This document shows positions 9,265 to 18,442 of a DNA stretch of 64,000 nt, one piece after another. The position numbers and the translations under genes are program-made. The notes under the pieces were generated by a model. The model made no database searches, was not told where the DNA came from, and worked only from the letters and a program-made list of their open reading frames with translations. Each line of letters starts with the position of its first letter. Position 1 is the first letter of the stretch. The DNA comes from Autumnicola patrickiae (lineage in GTDB: Bacteria; Bacteroidota; Bacteroidia; Flavobacteriales; Flavobacteriaceae): positions 62,001 through 126,000 of the forward strand of contig NZ_JAVRHM010000003.1 in NCBI RefSeq assembly GCF_031846525.1. The letters are read 5' to 3'.

Positions 9265-9285
9265 TACTTTTGAATATGATGTTAA
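9265..9285 (+). promoter_or_regulatory. -7 element and candidate GntR operator of the rhamnose operon
   Basis: TACTTTTG at 9265-9272 matches TAnnTTTG. ATGTTAAC at 9279-9286 lies where transcription should start and contains the palindrome GTTAAC. A repressor bound here would block initiation. The element is 28 bp upstream of the rhaD start. No clear -33 TTG is seen at the right spacing. Confidence 0.45.
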
Positions 9286-9300
9286 CTTTTAGATAAAATT

Positions 9301-11397
9301 ATGGAAAAAACATTTCAATACGTAGACTATCTCTGGGATGAGAAAAAAGCTGCCGATTTAGGCGATGACCAGGTCGCTTTATTCCTGTACCGATCCAATA
9401 TATTAGGAGCCGATTTGAGAATTACCAATTATGGTGGTGGTAATACAAGTTGCAAAACTATTGAGAAAGATCCGCTCACAAACGAGGATGTGGAAGTAAT
9501 GTGGGTTAAAGGCTCTGGTGGGGATATTGGAACTTTGGATAGGTCTGGTATTGCTGGTTTGTATACAGAAAGATTAAGGGATCTTAAGAATGTTTACAGA
9601 GGTCTTGAAGATGAGGATAGGATGGTTGGACTTTTCAATCACTGTATCTACGATTTGAACAGTAAAGCTCCGTCTATAGATACTCCTTTGCATGGTTTGC
9701 TTCCATTTAAACATATAGATCACCTGCATCCTGATGCTTTAATTGCTGTTGCAGCAGCAAAGGATAGCGAGAAGGTGACCAAAGAAATTTGGGGAGACGC
9801 AATGGGGTGGGTGCCATGGCAAAGACCCGGTTTTGACTTGGGTCTTCAGCTGGAAAAATGTCTTGCAGAAAATCCAGGTATAAGAGGTATTGTTTTGGGA
9901 AGTCATGGCCTTTTTACCTGGGGTGATACGTCTTATGATTGTTATATAAACAGTCTTGAGGTTATTGAAACAGCTTCAGAATATATTGAGAAGAAAATCA
10001 AAGAAAATGGTGAAGTTTTTGGCGGGCAGAAGATAAAAAGTCTACCTTCAGAAGAAAGGAAGGAAAAGGCTGCAAAGTTAATGCCTCTGTTACGCGGATT
10101 GGCTTCTTCGGAAAATAAAATGATTGGTCATTTTACAGATAGTGATACTGTATTGCAGTATATTAACAGTCATGATCTTGAAAGGCTGGCTCCTATGGGA
10201 ACCTCATGTCCAGATCATTTTCTACGGACGAAAATTAAACCTCTTATTCTAAACTTAAATGCTTCTGAAGATGTGGATGATACAGAAGAGGTATTAAAAA
10301 AGTTAGAACCTGCTTTTGCCCAATATCGGGAGGATTACCAGGAATATTACGAGAACTGTAAACATGATAACAGTCCTGCGGTAAGAGATCCAAACCCTGT
10401 GATTATTATTTATCCAGGTGTTGGGATGTTCAGCTTCGCTAAGAATAAACAAACCACCAGGGTGGCCAGTGAATTCTACGTAAACGCCATTAATGTGATG
10501 CGTGGTGCTGAAGCCATTACAGCATATACTTCACTGCCAAGACAGGAAGCTTTTGACATAGAATACTGGCTCCTGGAAGAAGCGAAGCTAAAGCGTATGC
10601 CTGCGGAACAGCCGCTTTCAAGAAGGGTGGCCATTGTTACCGGTGCAGCCGGAGGAATAGGGAAAGCAATAGCTGATAAACTTGTAAAAGAAGGAGCAAA
10701 TGTTGTGCTTACAGATGTAACTGAAGATGCCCTTAAGGAAGCCCTGAAAACATATAAGAAAGACCAGGTGGCAGGAGCTATTTGTGATGTTACTAATGGG
10801 GATTCTATTGAAGAGGCTTATAAACAAGCCTGTTTAGCTTTTGGAGGCGTAGATATTATAGTTCATTCTGCGGGACTTGCCATCTCTAAATCTCTTGAGG
10901 ATACAACACTAAAAGATTGGAATTTACTTCAGGATGTTTTAGTTAAAGGGCAGTTTTTAATGGCTCAGGAAGGAGTTGCCATAATGAAAAAACAGGGTTT
11001 TGGAGGTGATATCGTAAATATTGCAAGTAAAAACGGATTGGTTTCAGGACCTAATAATGTAGGTTATGGAACAGCAAAAGCTGCACAACAGCATATGACA
11101 CGTTTACTGGCTGCGGAACTTGGGGAAGACAAAATTCGGGTGAACACTGTAAATCCTGATGGTGTAATCGTAGGTAGTAAGATATGGGAAGGAGATTGGG
11201 CTGAAGGTCGTGCCAAGGCTCATGGAATAAAAGTAGAAGACTTGCCTAAACATTATGCTAAAAGAAATTTATTAAATGAAATTATCCTGCCGGAAGACAT
11301 TGCCAATGGTGTATTTGTCTGTGTAGGAATTCTGGAGAAAAGCACAGGAAACACTATTAATGTAGATGGTGGTATGGCCAATGCTTTTGTAAGATAA
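9301..11397 (+). CDS. rhaD: Bifunctional rhamnulose-1-phosphate aldolase / L-lactaldehyde dehydrogenase
   Basis: This 698-residue fusion has an N-terminal class II aldolase/adducin domain (about 20-420) with ITNYGGGNTSCK and the zinc-type histidines in HIDHLHPDA and LGSHGLF. The C-terminal domain is a short-chain dehydrogenase (about 435-698) with the NAD loop VTGAAGGIGKA, the Ser of VNIASKNG and the catalytic pair GYGTAKAA. It would cleave L-rhamnulose-1-phosphate to DHAP and L-lactaldehyde, and the SDR half would oxidise the aldehyde to L-lactate. This matches the known RhaD-dehydrogenase fusion family. It is the first gene of a plus-strand operon with rhaI, the kinase and lutABC, so the L-lactate formed can be oxidised to pyruvate by the same operon. 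The product is cytoplasmic. Confidence 0.93.
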   Translation: MEKTFQYVDYLWDEKKAADLGDDQVALFLYRSNILGADLRITNYGGGNTSCKTIEKDPLTNEDVEVMWVKGSGGDIGTLDRSGIAGLYTERLRDLKNVYRGLEDEDRMVGLFNHCIYDLNSKAPSIDTPLHGLLPFKHIDHLHPDALIAVAAAKDSEKVTKEIWGDAMGWVPWQRPGFDLGLQLEKCLAENPGIRGIVLGSHGLFTWGDTSYDCYINSLEVIETASEYIEKKIKENGEVFGGQKIKSLPSEERKEKAAKLMPLLRGLASSENKMIGHFTDSDTVLQYINSHDLERLAPMGTSCPDHFLRTKIKPLILNLNASEDVDDTEEVLKKLEPAFAQYREDYQEYYENCKHDNSPAVRDPNPVIIIYPGVGMFSFAKNKQTTRVASEFYVNAINVMRGAEAITAYTSLPRQEAFDIEYWLLEEAKLKRMPAEQPLSRRVAIVTGAAGGIGKAIADKLVKEGANVVLTDVTEDALKEALKTYKKDQVAGAICDVTNGDSIEEAYKQACLAFGGVDIIVHSAGLAISKSLEDTTLKDWNLLQDVLVKGQFLMAQEGVAIMKKQGFGGDIVNIASKNGLVSGPNNVGYGTAKAAQQHMTRLLAAELGEDKIRVNTVNPDGVIVGSKIWEGDWAEGRAKAHGIKVEDLPKHYAKRNLLNEIILPEDIANGVFVCVGILEKSTGNTINVDGGMANAFVR

Positions 11398-11435
11398 GAT
11401 TAAAAGTTGGTTAGTTTGTTAGTTAGTCAAATATG

Positions 11436-11480
11436 GCCTCACAGGTTTTGATAGTAAATCAAGACGGTGAGGCTCTATTT
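11436..11480 (+). terminator. Intergenic hairpin between rhaD and rhaI (partial terminator or processing stem)
   Basis: GCCTCAC (11436-11442) pairs with GTGAGGC (11467-11473), and inside it TTGAT (11448-11452) pairs with ATCAA (11458-11462). The tail is CTCTATTTT, only weakly U-rich. It lies in the 106-bp gap inside the rhamnose operon, so it may reduce but not end transcription, or may protect the upstream mRNA. Confidence 0.5.
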
Positions 11481-11503
11481 TAATTAAATGATAAGTCATA
11501 AAA

Positions 11504-12784
11504 ATGAAGATAAATACTGATCATATTTCAGCATTAAATAAAAAACAGGAAGATTCTTATAGTTCAGAACTTGATTTCCTAAGAAACAAGTTTTCAAAAA
11601 AGGGAATTACCCTTGATGAGATCGTCCAAAAAGTTGCCGATTTTCAGGTAGCTATTCCCAGCTGGGCATTGGGTGCAGGCGGGACCCGTTTTGGGAGGTT
11701 CTCGTATGGAGGAGAACCCGCTTCTTTAGAACAAAAACTGGACGATATTGGGGTTTTACACGCCCTCACTAAATCGGCAGGAGCTGTTTCCTTGCACATT
11801 CCCTGGGATATTCCCGGCGATGTGAAGGCTATAAAAGATGTGGCAAAAGACCACGGAATTACTTTTGATGCAATGAATTCCAATACCTTTCAGGATCAAC
11901 CAGATGCTAAAGAAACGTATAAGTTTGGTTCATTGAGTAGTGCAGATGAAGCTGCGAGAGAATATGCTATTCAACATAATAAAGATGTTATTAACATAGG
12001 AAAAGAACTTGGATCCAAAAGTTTAACCGTGTGGTTGGCAGATGGTGCTAATTTTCCAGGTCAGAATAATTTCCAAACAGCTTTAATTAATACTGAAAAA
12101 AGTCTCAAAAGCATTTATGAAACAATGCCTGAAGACTGGAAAATGTTCATTGAATATAAACCTTACGAGCCAAATTTTTACAGTACTGTAATCCAGGATT
12201 GGGGTACATCTTTTATGCTGGCCAATGCCTGTGGAGAAAGAGCTTATACCCTTGTGGATTTAGGCCATCATTTACCAAATACAAATATTGAACAAATTGT
12301 AGCCACTTTAATGCTTAAAGGCAAACTGGGAGGTTTTCATTTTAACGACAGTAAATACGGAGATGATGATGTGACTGTAGGCTCTATTAAACCTTATGCT
12401 TTGTTCCTGATTTTTAACGAGCTGGTCTATGGAATGGAAAATAATCCGCAAAACCCAGATTTCTCCTGGATGATAGATGCCAGTCATAATACCAAAGATC
12501 CTTTAGAAGATCTTATTCAGTCTTTGGAAGCTATTTTAATCGCCTATACACAAGCTCTTCTGGTTGATCAAAAAGCACTAAGAAATGCCCAGCAGGAGAA
12601 TGATGTGGTTAAATGCCAGGAAATTTTGCAGGATGCTTACCGCAGCGATGTTCGTCCTATTTTAAAAGCCGCCCGTGAGAAATCGGGAGCAGCTGTTAAT
12701 CCATTGCAAGCTTATCGCAATTTTGAAGTTCGAAAGCAGCTTATAAAAGAAAGAGGAACAAAAACATTGGCCACAGGATTGTAA
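11504..12784 (+). CDS. rhaI: L-rhamnose isomerase (RhaI type)
   Basis: This 426-residue protein is of the TIM-barrel xylose-isomerase-like family and matches the RhaI class found in Bacteroidetes and rhizobia rather than the enteric RhaA class. Recognisable stretches are WALGAGGTRFGRF, SLHIPWDIPGD, FIEYKPYEPNFYS, LVDLGHHLPNTN and FHFNDSKYGDDD, which supply the Glu/Asp/His metal ligands. It converts L-rhamnose to L-rhamnulose in the cytoplasm. It follows rhaD by 106 bp and precedes the FGGY kinase by 13 bp, giving the order aldolase-isomerase-kinase. Assignment is strong because all three enzymes of the pathway are adjacent. Confidence 0.92.
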   Translation: MKINTDHISALNKKQEDSYSSELDFLRNKFSKKGITLDEIVQKVADFQVAIPSWALGAGGTRFGRFSYGGEPASLEQKLDDIGVLHALTKSAGAVSLHIPWDIPGDVKAIKDVAKDHGITFDAMNSNTFQDQPDAKETYKFGSLSSADEAAREYAIQHNKDVINIGKELGSKSLTVWLADGANFPGQNNFQTALINTEKSLKSIYETMPEDWKMFIEYKPYEPNFYSTVIQDWGTSFMLANACGERAYTLVDLGHHLPNTNIEQIVATLMLKGKLGGFHFNDSKYGDDDVTVGSIKPYALFLIFNELVYGMENNPQNPDFSWMIDASHNTKDPLEDLIQSLEAILIAYTQALLVDQKALRNAQQENDVVKCQEILQDAYRSDVRPILKAAREKSGAAVNPLQAYRNFEVRKQLIKERGTKTLATGL

Positions 12785-12797
12785 ATTTTTTTTCAGA

Positions 12798-14183
12798 ATG
12801 ACGCAAGTAAAAGTTACAGCCGTTTTTGATATCGGTAAAACGAATAAGAAATTCTTCCTGTTTGATAAAAATTATAAGGAAGTTTTTCGGGAGTATACAC
12901 GCCTGCCCGAAACCAAAGATGAAGATGGTTATGCTTCAGAAAATATAGAAGAGCTACAAAAATGGATTAAAACCACCTTTGATGCCATTCTGGAGAAAGA
13001 GGAATATGAAGTAAAAGCAGTTAATTTTTCCTCTTATGGTGCTAGCTTTGTTCATTTAGACCATAACGGAAAAGTGCTTACTCCGTTATACAATTATACG
13101 AAATCGATTGAAGGATCTGTTTCTAATGAGTTCTATGCTAAATACGGAGGTGAACTTACCGTAGCAACCGAAACTGCTTCTCCACAATCGGGAATGCTTA
13201 ATTCTGGAATGCAGTTATATTGGCTAAAGAAGAAACGACCGGATATATTTAAAAAAATAAGGTATAGTCTTCACCTGCCGCAATACTTATCTTATTTGTT
13301 CACAGGAATTCCTGTTAGTGATTATACAAGTATTGGCTGTCATACAAATCTTTGGGATTATGAGAAGGAAGATTATCATAGTTGGGTTTATAAGGAAGGA
13401 ATGGATAAAATTTTGGCTCCTATAGTTCCAACTTCGGCAAGTATGAATACTTCTTATAAGGGGAAAAAATTAAAAATAGGAGTAGGTATTCATGATAGTT
13501 CTTCCGCTTTATTACCTTATATTTTAAGTAAAAAGAAGCCTTTTTTACTGCTTTCCACAGGAACCTGGAGTATAGCTTTAAATCCTTTTAATTCTGAAAA
13601 ATTATCGGAAGAAGATGTTGAGAATAACTGCCTTAATTATTTGAGGGTGGATGGTAAACGGGTAAAAGCTTCCCGCTTTTTTATGGGAAATGAATATCGT
13701 ATCCAGGTAGAGATTTTAAGTAAGTATTACGGAAAGGAATACGGTTATCATCGAAATGTAAAGTTTAATCAGGAATTATATCTCCAACTGGTGCAGAAAC
13801 CTTCGATATACTTCAAATTTGAAGGGATTTCCCTTAAAAGAAAGCAACTGCATAAAACAGACTTGGAGCCTTTTAAAACTTTTGAGGAAGCTTATCATCA
13901 GTTAATGATAGAACTTATGGAGCTTCAAATCCAGACCATTACTAAGGCTATTGGTAATTCAGATATTAACAGGATTTATATTGATGGAGGGTTTACAGAT
14001 AATGATGTTTTTATGAAATTAATGTCGCATCACTTCAGTAAATTTAAAATTCTTTCTACGCAATCTCCTCTTGGCTCGGCATTGGGTGCGGCTATGGTAA
14101 TATCTAACAAAAAGGTTACCTCCAAATTTCTAAAAGAGAATTATAGAATGAAAAAGCTAATGCCGCTTTTTCTGGAATTATAA
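12798..14183 (+). CDS. rhaB: FGGY-family carbohydrate kinase, probable L-rhamnulokinase
   Basis: This 461-residue kinase has the N-terminal actin-like ATPase motif FDIGKTNKKFFLFD, the hinge motif LLSTGTWSIALNPF and the C-terminal adenosine motif YIDGGFTDNDVF. It belongs to the FGGY family with members acting on rhamnulose, fuculose and related sugars. Position between the isomerase gene and the lut genes, in an operon that already has the rhamnulose-1-phosphate aldolase, makes L-rhamnulose the expected substrate. It is distant from enteric RhaB, so the symbol rests on context. Start codon is 13 bp after rhaI, suggesting translational coupling. Confidence 0.85.
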   Translation: MTQVKVTAVFDIGKTNKKFFLFDKNYKEVFREYTRLPETKDEDGYASENIEELQKWIKTTFDAILEKEEYEVKAVNFSSYGASFVHLDHNGKVLTPLYNYTKSIEGSVSNEFYAKYGGELTVATETASPQSGMLNSGMQLYWLKKKRPDIFKKIRYSLHLPQYLSYLFTGIPVSDYTSIGCHTNLWDYEKEDYHSWVYKEGMDKILAPIVPTSASMNTSYKGKKLKIGVGIHDSSSALLPYILSKKKPFLLLSTGTWSIALNPFNSEKLSEEDVENNCLNYLRVDGKRVKASRFFMGNEYRIQVEILSKYYGKEYGYHRNVKFNQELYLQLVQKPSIYFKFEGISLKRKQLHKTDLEPFKTFEEAYHQLMIELMELQIQTITKAIGNSDINRIYIDGGFTDNDVFMKLMSHHFSKFKILSTQSPLGSALGAAMVISNKKVTSKFLKENYRMKKLMPLFLEL

Positions 14184-14203
14184 AATATTAGAAAGTAGAA
14201 CTA

Positions 14204-14944
14204 ATGAAAGTAGGACTTTTTGTTCCGTGTTATATAGATCAGTTTTTTCCAGAGGTAGGTATTGCAACACTTCAATTGCTGGAAAAGCATGATTGTCAAG
14301 TCATTTTTCCCGAAAAGCAAACCTGCTGTGGGCAACCTATGGCCAATAGTGGTATGGAACAGGAAGGCAAAAAGATTTATAATGATTTAGCCGGTCTTTT
14401 TTACAACTGCCAATATATCGTAGCTCCTTCCCCAAGTTGTGTGCATCACATAAGGTCACATTATGATATTGTGAAGCAAACAGAGGAAATTATACATCTG
14501 CGGAAACAGACGTTCGATATTGTTGAATTTTTGGTGGACATTTTAAAAATTGATCATCTGGAGGCAAGTTTTCCACATAGGGTAGGCCTGCACCAAAGCT
14601 GTCATGGCCTACGTGGAATGTACCTTGGGAAACCTTCAGAATTAATGAATGATATTCCCTCCAAATGGGACAAAGTTTTAAAGATGGTAGACGGGATAGA
14701 TCTGGCCATGCTTAACAGGGCAGATGAATGCTGTGGCTTTGGTGGCACTTTTGCCGTTGCCGAAGAAGCAGTTTCGGTTAAAATGGGAAAAGATCGCTTG
14801 GCAGATCATAATCAAAATAATGTAGAAGTCCTCACCTCCGGAGATATGTCCTGTCTTATGCATTTACAGGGGATTGCCAAAAGACAAAAATCCGGACCCA
14901 AAATCGTACATATCGCCAATATTTTAAACGGAGATCAATTATGA
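14204..14944 (+). CDS. lutA: L-lactate dehydrogenase complex subunit LutA (Fe-S, CCG motifs)
   Basis: This 246-residue protein has the two CCG-type cysteine motifs of the LutA/YkgE and heterodisulfide reductase family: TCCGQPMANSG near residue 44 and ECCGFGGTFAV near 180, plus SPSCVHH and HQSCHGLRG. These bind Fe-S clusters. LutABC oxidises L-lactate to pyruvate, passing electrons to the respiratory chain. The gene's TGA overlaps the ATG of lutB by 4 bp (14941-14944). In this operon it should consume L-lactate made by RhaD from rhamnose, an assignment supported by gene order. Confidence 0.92.
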   Translation: MKVGLFVPCYIDQFFPEVGIATLQLLEKHDCQVIFPEKQTCCGQPMANSGMEQEGKKIYNDLAGLFYNCQYIVAPSPSCVHHIRSHYDIVKQTEEIIHLRKQTFDIVEFLVDILKIDHLEASFPHRVGLHQSCHGLRGMYLGKPSELMNDIPSKWDKVLKMVDGIDLAMLNRADECCGFGGTFAVAEEAVSVKMGKDRLADHNQNNVEVLTSGDMSCLMHLQGIAKRQKSGPKIVHIANILNGDQL

Positions 14945-16308
14945 GCCAACATTCGAAAAGAGCAGATAGTTTTATAAAGGACGAAGCTCGTACAGATTGG
15001 CATGATAAAGCATTGTGGCATGTACGGGAAAAACGAGATGCCAGTGCAGAACAACTTCCTGAATGGGAATTATTGCGCGAAACAGCTTCACAGGTCAAAG
15101 ACAATGTACTGAGTAACTTGGATAATTATCTCATACAGTTTGAAGCTGAAGCAAAGAAAAACGGGGTTATTGTTCACTGGGCTGAAGATGCAGCAGATCA
15201 TAACCAGATTATCGGTAAAATTCTGGAAAAGCACAACGCCAGGAAAATCGTAAAAAGCAAATCCATGCTTACTGAAGAATGTAAGCTGAATGATTTTCTG
15301 GAAGAAAAGGACATCGAAATTATTGATACAGATCTTGGGGAACGTATTATTCAGCTACGTAAAGAGCCGCCAAGCCATGTGGTCTTGCCGGCCATTCACA
15401 TTAAAAAAGAAGAAGTAGGCGAACTTTTTCATCAAAAATTGGGTACCGAAAAAGGCAATTCTGATCCTACATATCTCACTAAAGCGGCCCGTACACATCT
15501 AAGAAATAAATTCTTTGAAGCCGATGCAGCCATTACCGGAGTGAACTTCGGAATTGCAGAGACCGGGGGAGTGGTCATATGCACGAATGAAGGAAATGCA
15601 GATATGGGTTGTCATTCAGCTCCCGTGCAAATCCACTGTATGGGTATAGAAAAGCTCCTACCGCAAGCTGAACATTTGGGTGTTTTTATCCGCTTGCTCG
15701 CAAGGAGTGCTACTGGGCAGCCAAGTACCATTTATACTTCCCACTATCACAAACCAAGACCCGGTGCAGAAATGCATGTGGTGATTGTTGATAATGGCAG
15801 AAGTATCCACCTGGGAAAAGAAGATTTCAGAAACAGTTTAAAATGTATCCGTTGTGGAGCTTGTATGAATACCTGCCCGATTTACCGGAGAAGTGGAGGG
15901 CATAGTTATCATTCTACCATTCCGGGGCCTATAGGTGCTATTTTATCACCAAACAAAAATCTTAAGGAATATAGTGATTTACCTTTTGCATCCACTCTAT
16001 GCGGCTCCTGTAGCAATGTTTGTCCGGTGAAAATTGATATTCATGAGCAGCTGTACAAATGGCGGCAGGAAATCTATAAGAATAACCAACTCCCGAAATC
16101 AAAGACAATTCCGCTGAAAATTACAACAAGGATTTTTGAGAACCCTTCGGTTTATAATTCTTTAGGAAAAATCGCGCGTGGATCACTGCGTAATTTACCG
16201 GGATTTATGATTTATAATAATTTCAATACATGGGGAAAACAGCGCGATTTACCCGATGCTCCAAAAGAAGGATTTAAGCAATGGTACAAAAAGAACAGGA
16301 ATGAGTAA
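14941..16308 (+). CDS. lutB: L-lactate dehydrogenase complex subunit LutB (two 4Fe-4S clusters)
   Basis: This 455-residue protein has an N-terminal LUD domain (about 50-290; GIAETGGVVICTNEGNADM) and C-terminal ferredoxin-like cysteine motifs: CIRCGACMNTCP near residue 303 and CGSCSNVCP near 358. This is the LutB/YkgF architecture. It is the electron-transfer core of the LutABC L-lactate oxidase. It overlaps lutA by 4 bp at its start and lutC by 8 bp at its end, so the three are translated together. It works in the cytoplasm, probably membrane-associated with the quinone pool. Confidence 0.93.
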   Translation: MSQHSKRADSFIKDEARTDWHDKALWHVREKRDASAEQLPEWELLRETASQVKDNVLSNLDNYLIQFEAEAKKNGVIVHWAEDAADHNQIIGKILEKHNARKIVKSKSMLTEECKLNDFLEEKDIEIIDTDLGERIIQLRKEPPSHVVLPAIHIKKEEVGELFHQKLGTEKGNSDPTYLTKAARTHLRNKFFEADAAITGVNFGIAETGGVVICTNEGNADMGCHSAPVQIHCMGIEKLLPQAEHLGVFIRLLARSATGQPSTIYTSHYHKPRPGAEMHVVIVDNGRSIHLGKEDFRNSLKCIRCGACMNTCPIYRRSGGHSYHSTIPGPIGAILSPNKNLKEYSDLPFASTLCGSCSNVCPVKIDIHEQLYKWRQEIYKNNQLPKSKTIPLKITTRIFENPSVYNSLGKIARGSLRNLPGFMIYNNFNTWGKQRDLPDAPKEGFKQWYKKNRNE

Positions 16309-16882
16309 GTCAGCGATTTTAGAAATAATAAAAAGGAACAAGCCGGAACTGGTTGCGTTGCCCGATTTATCTGTTTTTCAGCATGATGTGCCGCGGGAAG
16401 AACTTATTAAAGACTTCATTTCGGTTTCCACTGGCAATATGAGCAATGTTGTAAGTATAATAGATTCTGAAGTTCCTCTGCAAACTTACCTGAAGGAGTT
16501 TATCAGTGAAAATTATCCATTGGCAACTACTTTTTACGACACTTTAAATTCCGAAAAAGATTCTTCAGAAGTAGATTTCACGCAGAAACCTATTGATCTT
16601 TTTATTGCTGAAGCAAAACTGGGTGTTGCAGAAAACGGCGGATTATGGTTTGATGACAGCATCTTAAAACAACGAATATCGACTTTTGCCTGTGAGCATA
16701 CTTTAATGATTATTAATCACAAAAAAATTGTTCCAACAATGCACCAGGCTTACCAAAAAATAAGCATATCCGGAACAGGATACGGAGTATTCATTGCCGG
16801 TCCATCTAAAACCGCAGATATCGAGCAGTCCCTGGTGGTTGGTGCGCAGGGAGCGGTAAGTAACACTGTAATACTAATTTGA
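16301..16882 (+). CDS. lutC: L-lactate dehydrogenase complex subunit LutC
   Basis: This is a LUD-domain protein of 193 residues starting at the ATG at 16301 (MSKSAILEI). A longer frame opens at 16256, but its first residues would lie deep inside lutB, and the 8-bp overlap ATGAGTAA fits normal coupling. The family stretches AEAKLGVAENGGLWFDDS, CEHTLMIINH and GTGYGVFIAGPSKTADIEQS are clear. It is the third subunit of LutABC lactate oxidation. It is 3 bp before the permease gene, so the operon continues without a break. Confidence 0.9.
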   Translation: MSKSAILEIIKRNKPELVALPDLSVFQHDVPREELIKDFISVSTGNMSNVVSIIDSEVPLQTYLKEFISENYPLATTFYDTLNSEKDSSEVDFTQKPIDLFIAEAKLGVAENGGLWFDDSILKQRISTFACEHTLMIINHKKIVPTMHQAYQKISISGTGYGVFIAGPSKTADIEQSLVVGAQGAVSNTVILI

Positions 16883-16885
16883 AAT

Positions 16886-18304
16886 ATGAGTCAGGCCCAA
16901 ATAGAACAGGAAGTAATTGAAGTTGAAACTTCAGGTGAATTCGAACGGCAGGCCGTTCCCCAATCGCAATGGAAAAGCTGGAAAAGCTTCTTGGGAATGT
17001 ATGCCGGGGAACACGCTGCCGGAACAGAATTTGTAATCGGTCCGCTTTTTTTAACGACCGGGGTAAGTGCCTTCGATTTAATTGTAGGTTTATTCCTCGG
17101 GAATCTTTTGGCTGTACTAAGCTGGCGTTTTTTGACTGCAGAAATTGGCACAAAATTTCGCTATACATTGTATTATCATCTGGAAAAAATTTGTGGAAAA
17201 AGATTGGTCACGGTCTATAATTTATCCAACGGACTGTTGTTTTGTTTTTTAGCAGGAGCCATGATTACCATTTCTGCAACAGCAGTAGGTATTCCATTTA
17301 ATATGGAAATGCCACGTCTTACAGATACAATGCCCAACAGCCTTACCTGGGTGGTTATTGTCTTATGTATAGGCGCTGTAATTTCTGTAGTTGCAGCCCG
17401 TGGATATAATACAGTAGCAAAGGCAGCGAACTGGATGTCACCAATAATAGTATTAGCATTTGTAGCGTGCGGAATTGTTTCCCTGATAAATCTTGAGGTC
17501 GCTAGTTTTTCTGACTTCTGGAATATTTGGGGCGAAGGTAGCGAACCTTTTCCTGGGCAGATAAAATATACTTTCTGGCATGTTCTTTTATGGTCCTGGT
17601 TTGCCAATGCTGCGATGCACGTTGGGATGTCCGACTTATCTGTTTTCAGATACGCCGAAAAACCTTCAGTGGGATGGACAACTGCAGCCGGAATTTATAT
17701 TGGACACTATATTGCGTGGATCTCTGCGGCTTTGTTATACGCGGTTTACTTGCAGTCACCGGAAGCTCAGGTATTCCTTGGCAATGGTGAAGCGCCACCG
17801 GTAGCTCCCGGTCCGCTTGCTTACAATGCTATAGGGGTATTCGGCATTCTTGCAGTAATCCTGGCAGGCTGGACAACCGCAAATCCTACAATTTATCGTG
17901 CAGGACTTGCATTCCAGGCTGTTATTCCTAAAACGTCTACGTTCTGGGTTACAATAATAGCAGGAACGGTAGCTACAATCGCTGGGTTATTCCCTGCTTT
18001 TGCCATGAAATTATTGGATTTCGTAGCACTTTACGGATTTATTTTAGCACCAATAGGAGCAGTAATAGTTTTTGAATATTTCTTCGGAAAAAGATTCGGG
18101 ATACAATCTTTTTATGCGGAAAAAACAGGAATTAAATTTAATCAGGCAGTTTTCTGGGCATGGCTAATCAGCTTTGCAGTCTTCTACACCATATCCGTGC
18201 AGTTTGATGTGTTTCTTTCATTTCTCACATTACCCGCATGGATATCCTGCGGAATATTATTCCTGATAATCAGTAAATTTTATCAAAAAAAGGTGAGCAC
18301 ATAA
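16886..18304 (+). CDS. NCS1-type (purine-cytosine permease family) membrane transporter, substrate inferred
   Basis: This 472-residue protein has about 12 hydrophobic segments and the family's N-terminal entry (FLGMYAGEHAAGTEFVIGPL) plus AGWTTANPTIYRAG in the middle of the protein. NCS1 members usually carry nucleobases or related rings with H+ or Na+. Here the gene is only 3 bp after lutC and is the last gene before a strong terminator, so it belongs to the rhamnose-lactate operon and has no purine gene beside it. The likely cargo is L-rhamnose, L-lactate or lactaldehyde. That is inference from position, since no other rhamnose uptake gene is in this operon. Confidence 0.75.
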   Translation: MSQAQIEQEVIEVETSGEFERQAVPQSQWKSWKSFLGMYAGEHAAGTEFVIGPLFLTTGVSAFDLIVGLFLGNLLAVLSWRFLTAEIGTKFRYTLYYHLEKICGKRLVTVYNLSNGLLFCFLAGAMITISATAVGIPFNMEMPRLTDTMPNSLTWVVIVLCIGAVISVVAARGYNTVAKAANWMSPIIVLAFVACGIVSLINLEVASFSDFWNIWGEGSEPFPGQIKYTFWHVLLWSWFANAAMHVGMSDLSVFRYAEKPSVGWTTAAGIYIGHYIAWISAALLYAVYLQSPEAQVFLGNGEAPPVAPGPLAYNAIGVFGILAVILAGWTTANPTIYRAGLAFQAVIPKTSTFWVTIIAGTVATIAGLFPAFAMKLLDFVALYGFILAPIGAVIVFEYFFGKRFGIQSFYAEKTGIKFNQAVFWAWLISFAVFYTISVQFDVFLSFLTLPAWISCGILFLIISKFYQKKVST

Positions 18305-18326
18305 GAGTGGTTTTTACATGTGTTTT

Positions 18327-18360
18327 AGAGGGGCCGTCATTAAAATTTGACGGCTCTTTT
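18327..18360 (+). terminator. Rho-independent terminator of the rhamnose-lut operon
   Basis: GCCGTCA (18333-18339) and TGACGGC (18348-18354) form a 7-bp stem, extended by an AGA/TCT pairing beyond a 2-nt GG bulge, and the 3' arm runs into TCTTTTTT. It lies 29-50 bp after the permease stop. Confidence 0.85.
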
Positions 18361-18442
18361 TCATTATGTGTCAGGTAGGTGCAGGATACCTTTATTAATT
18401 AGAAAAGTGATATTGCTTTCAATTTTAATAATCAGCTTTTAA

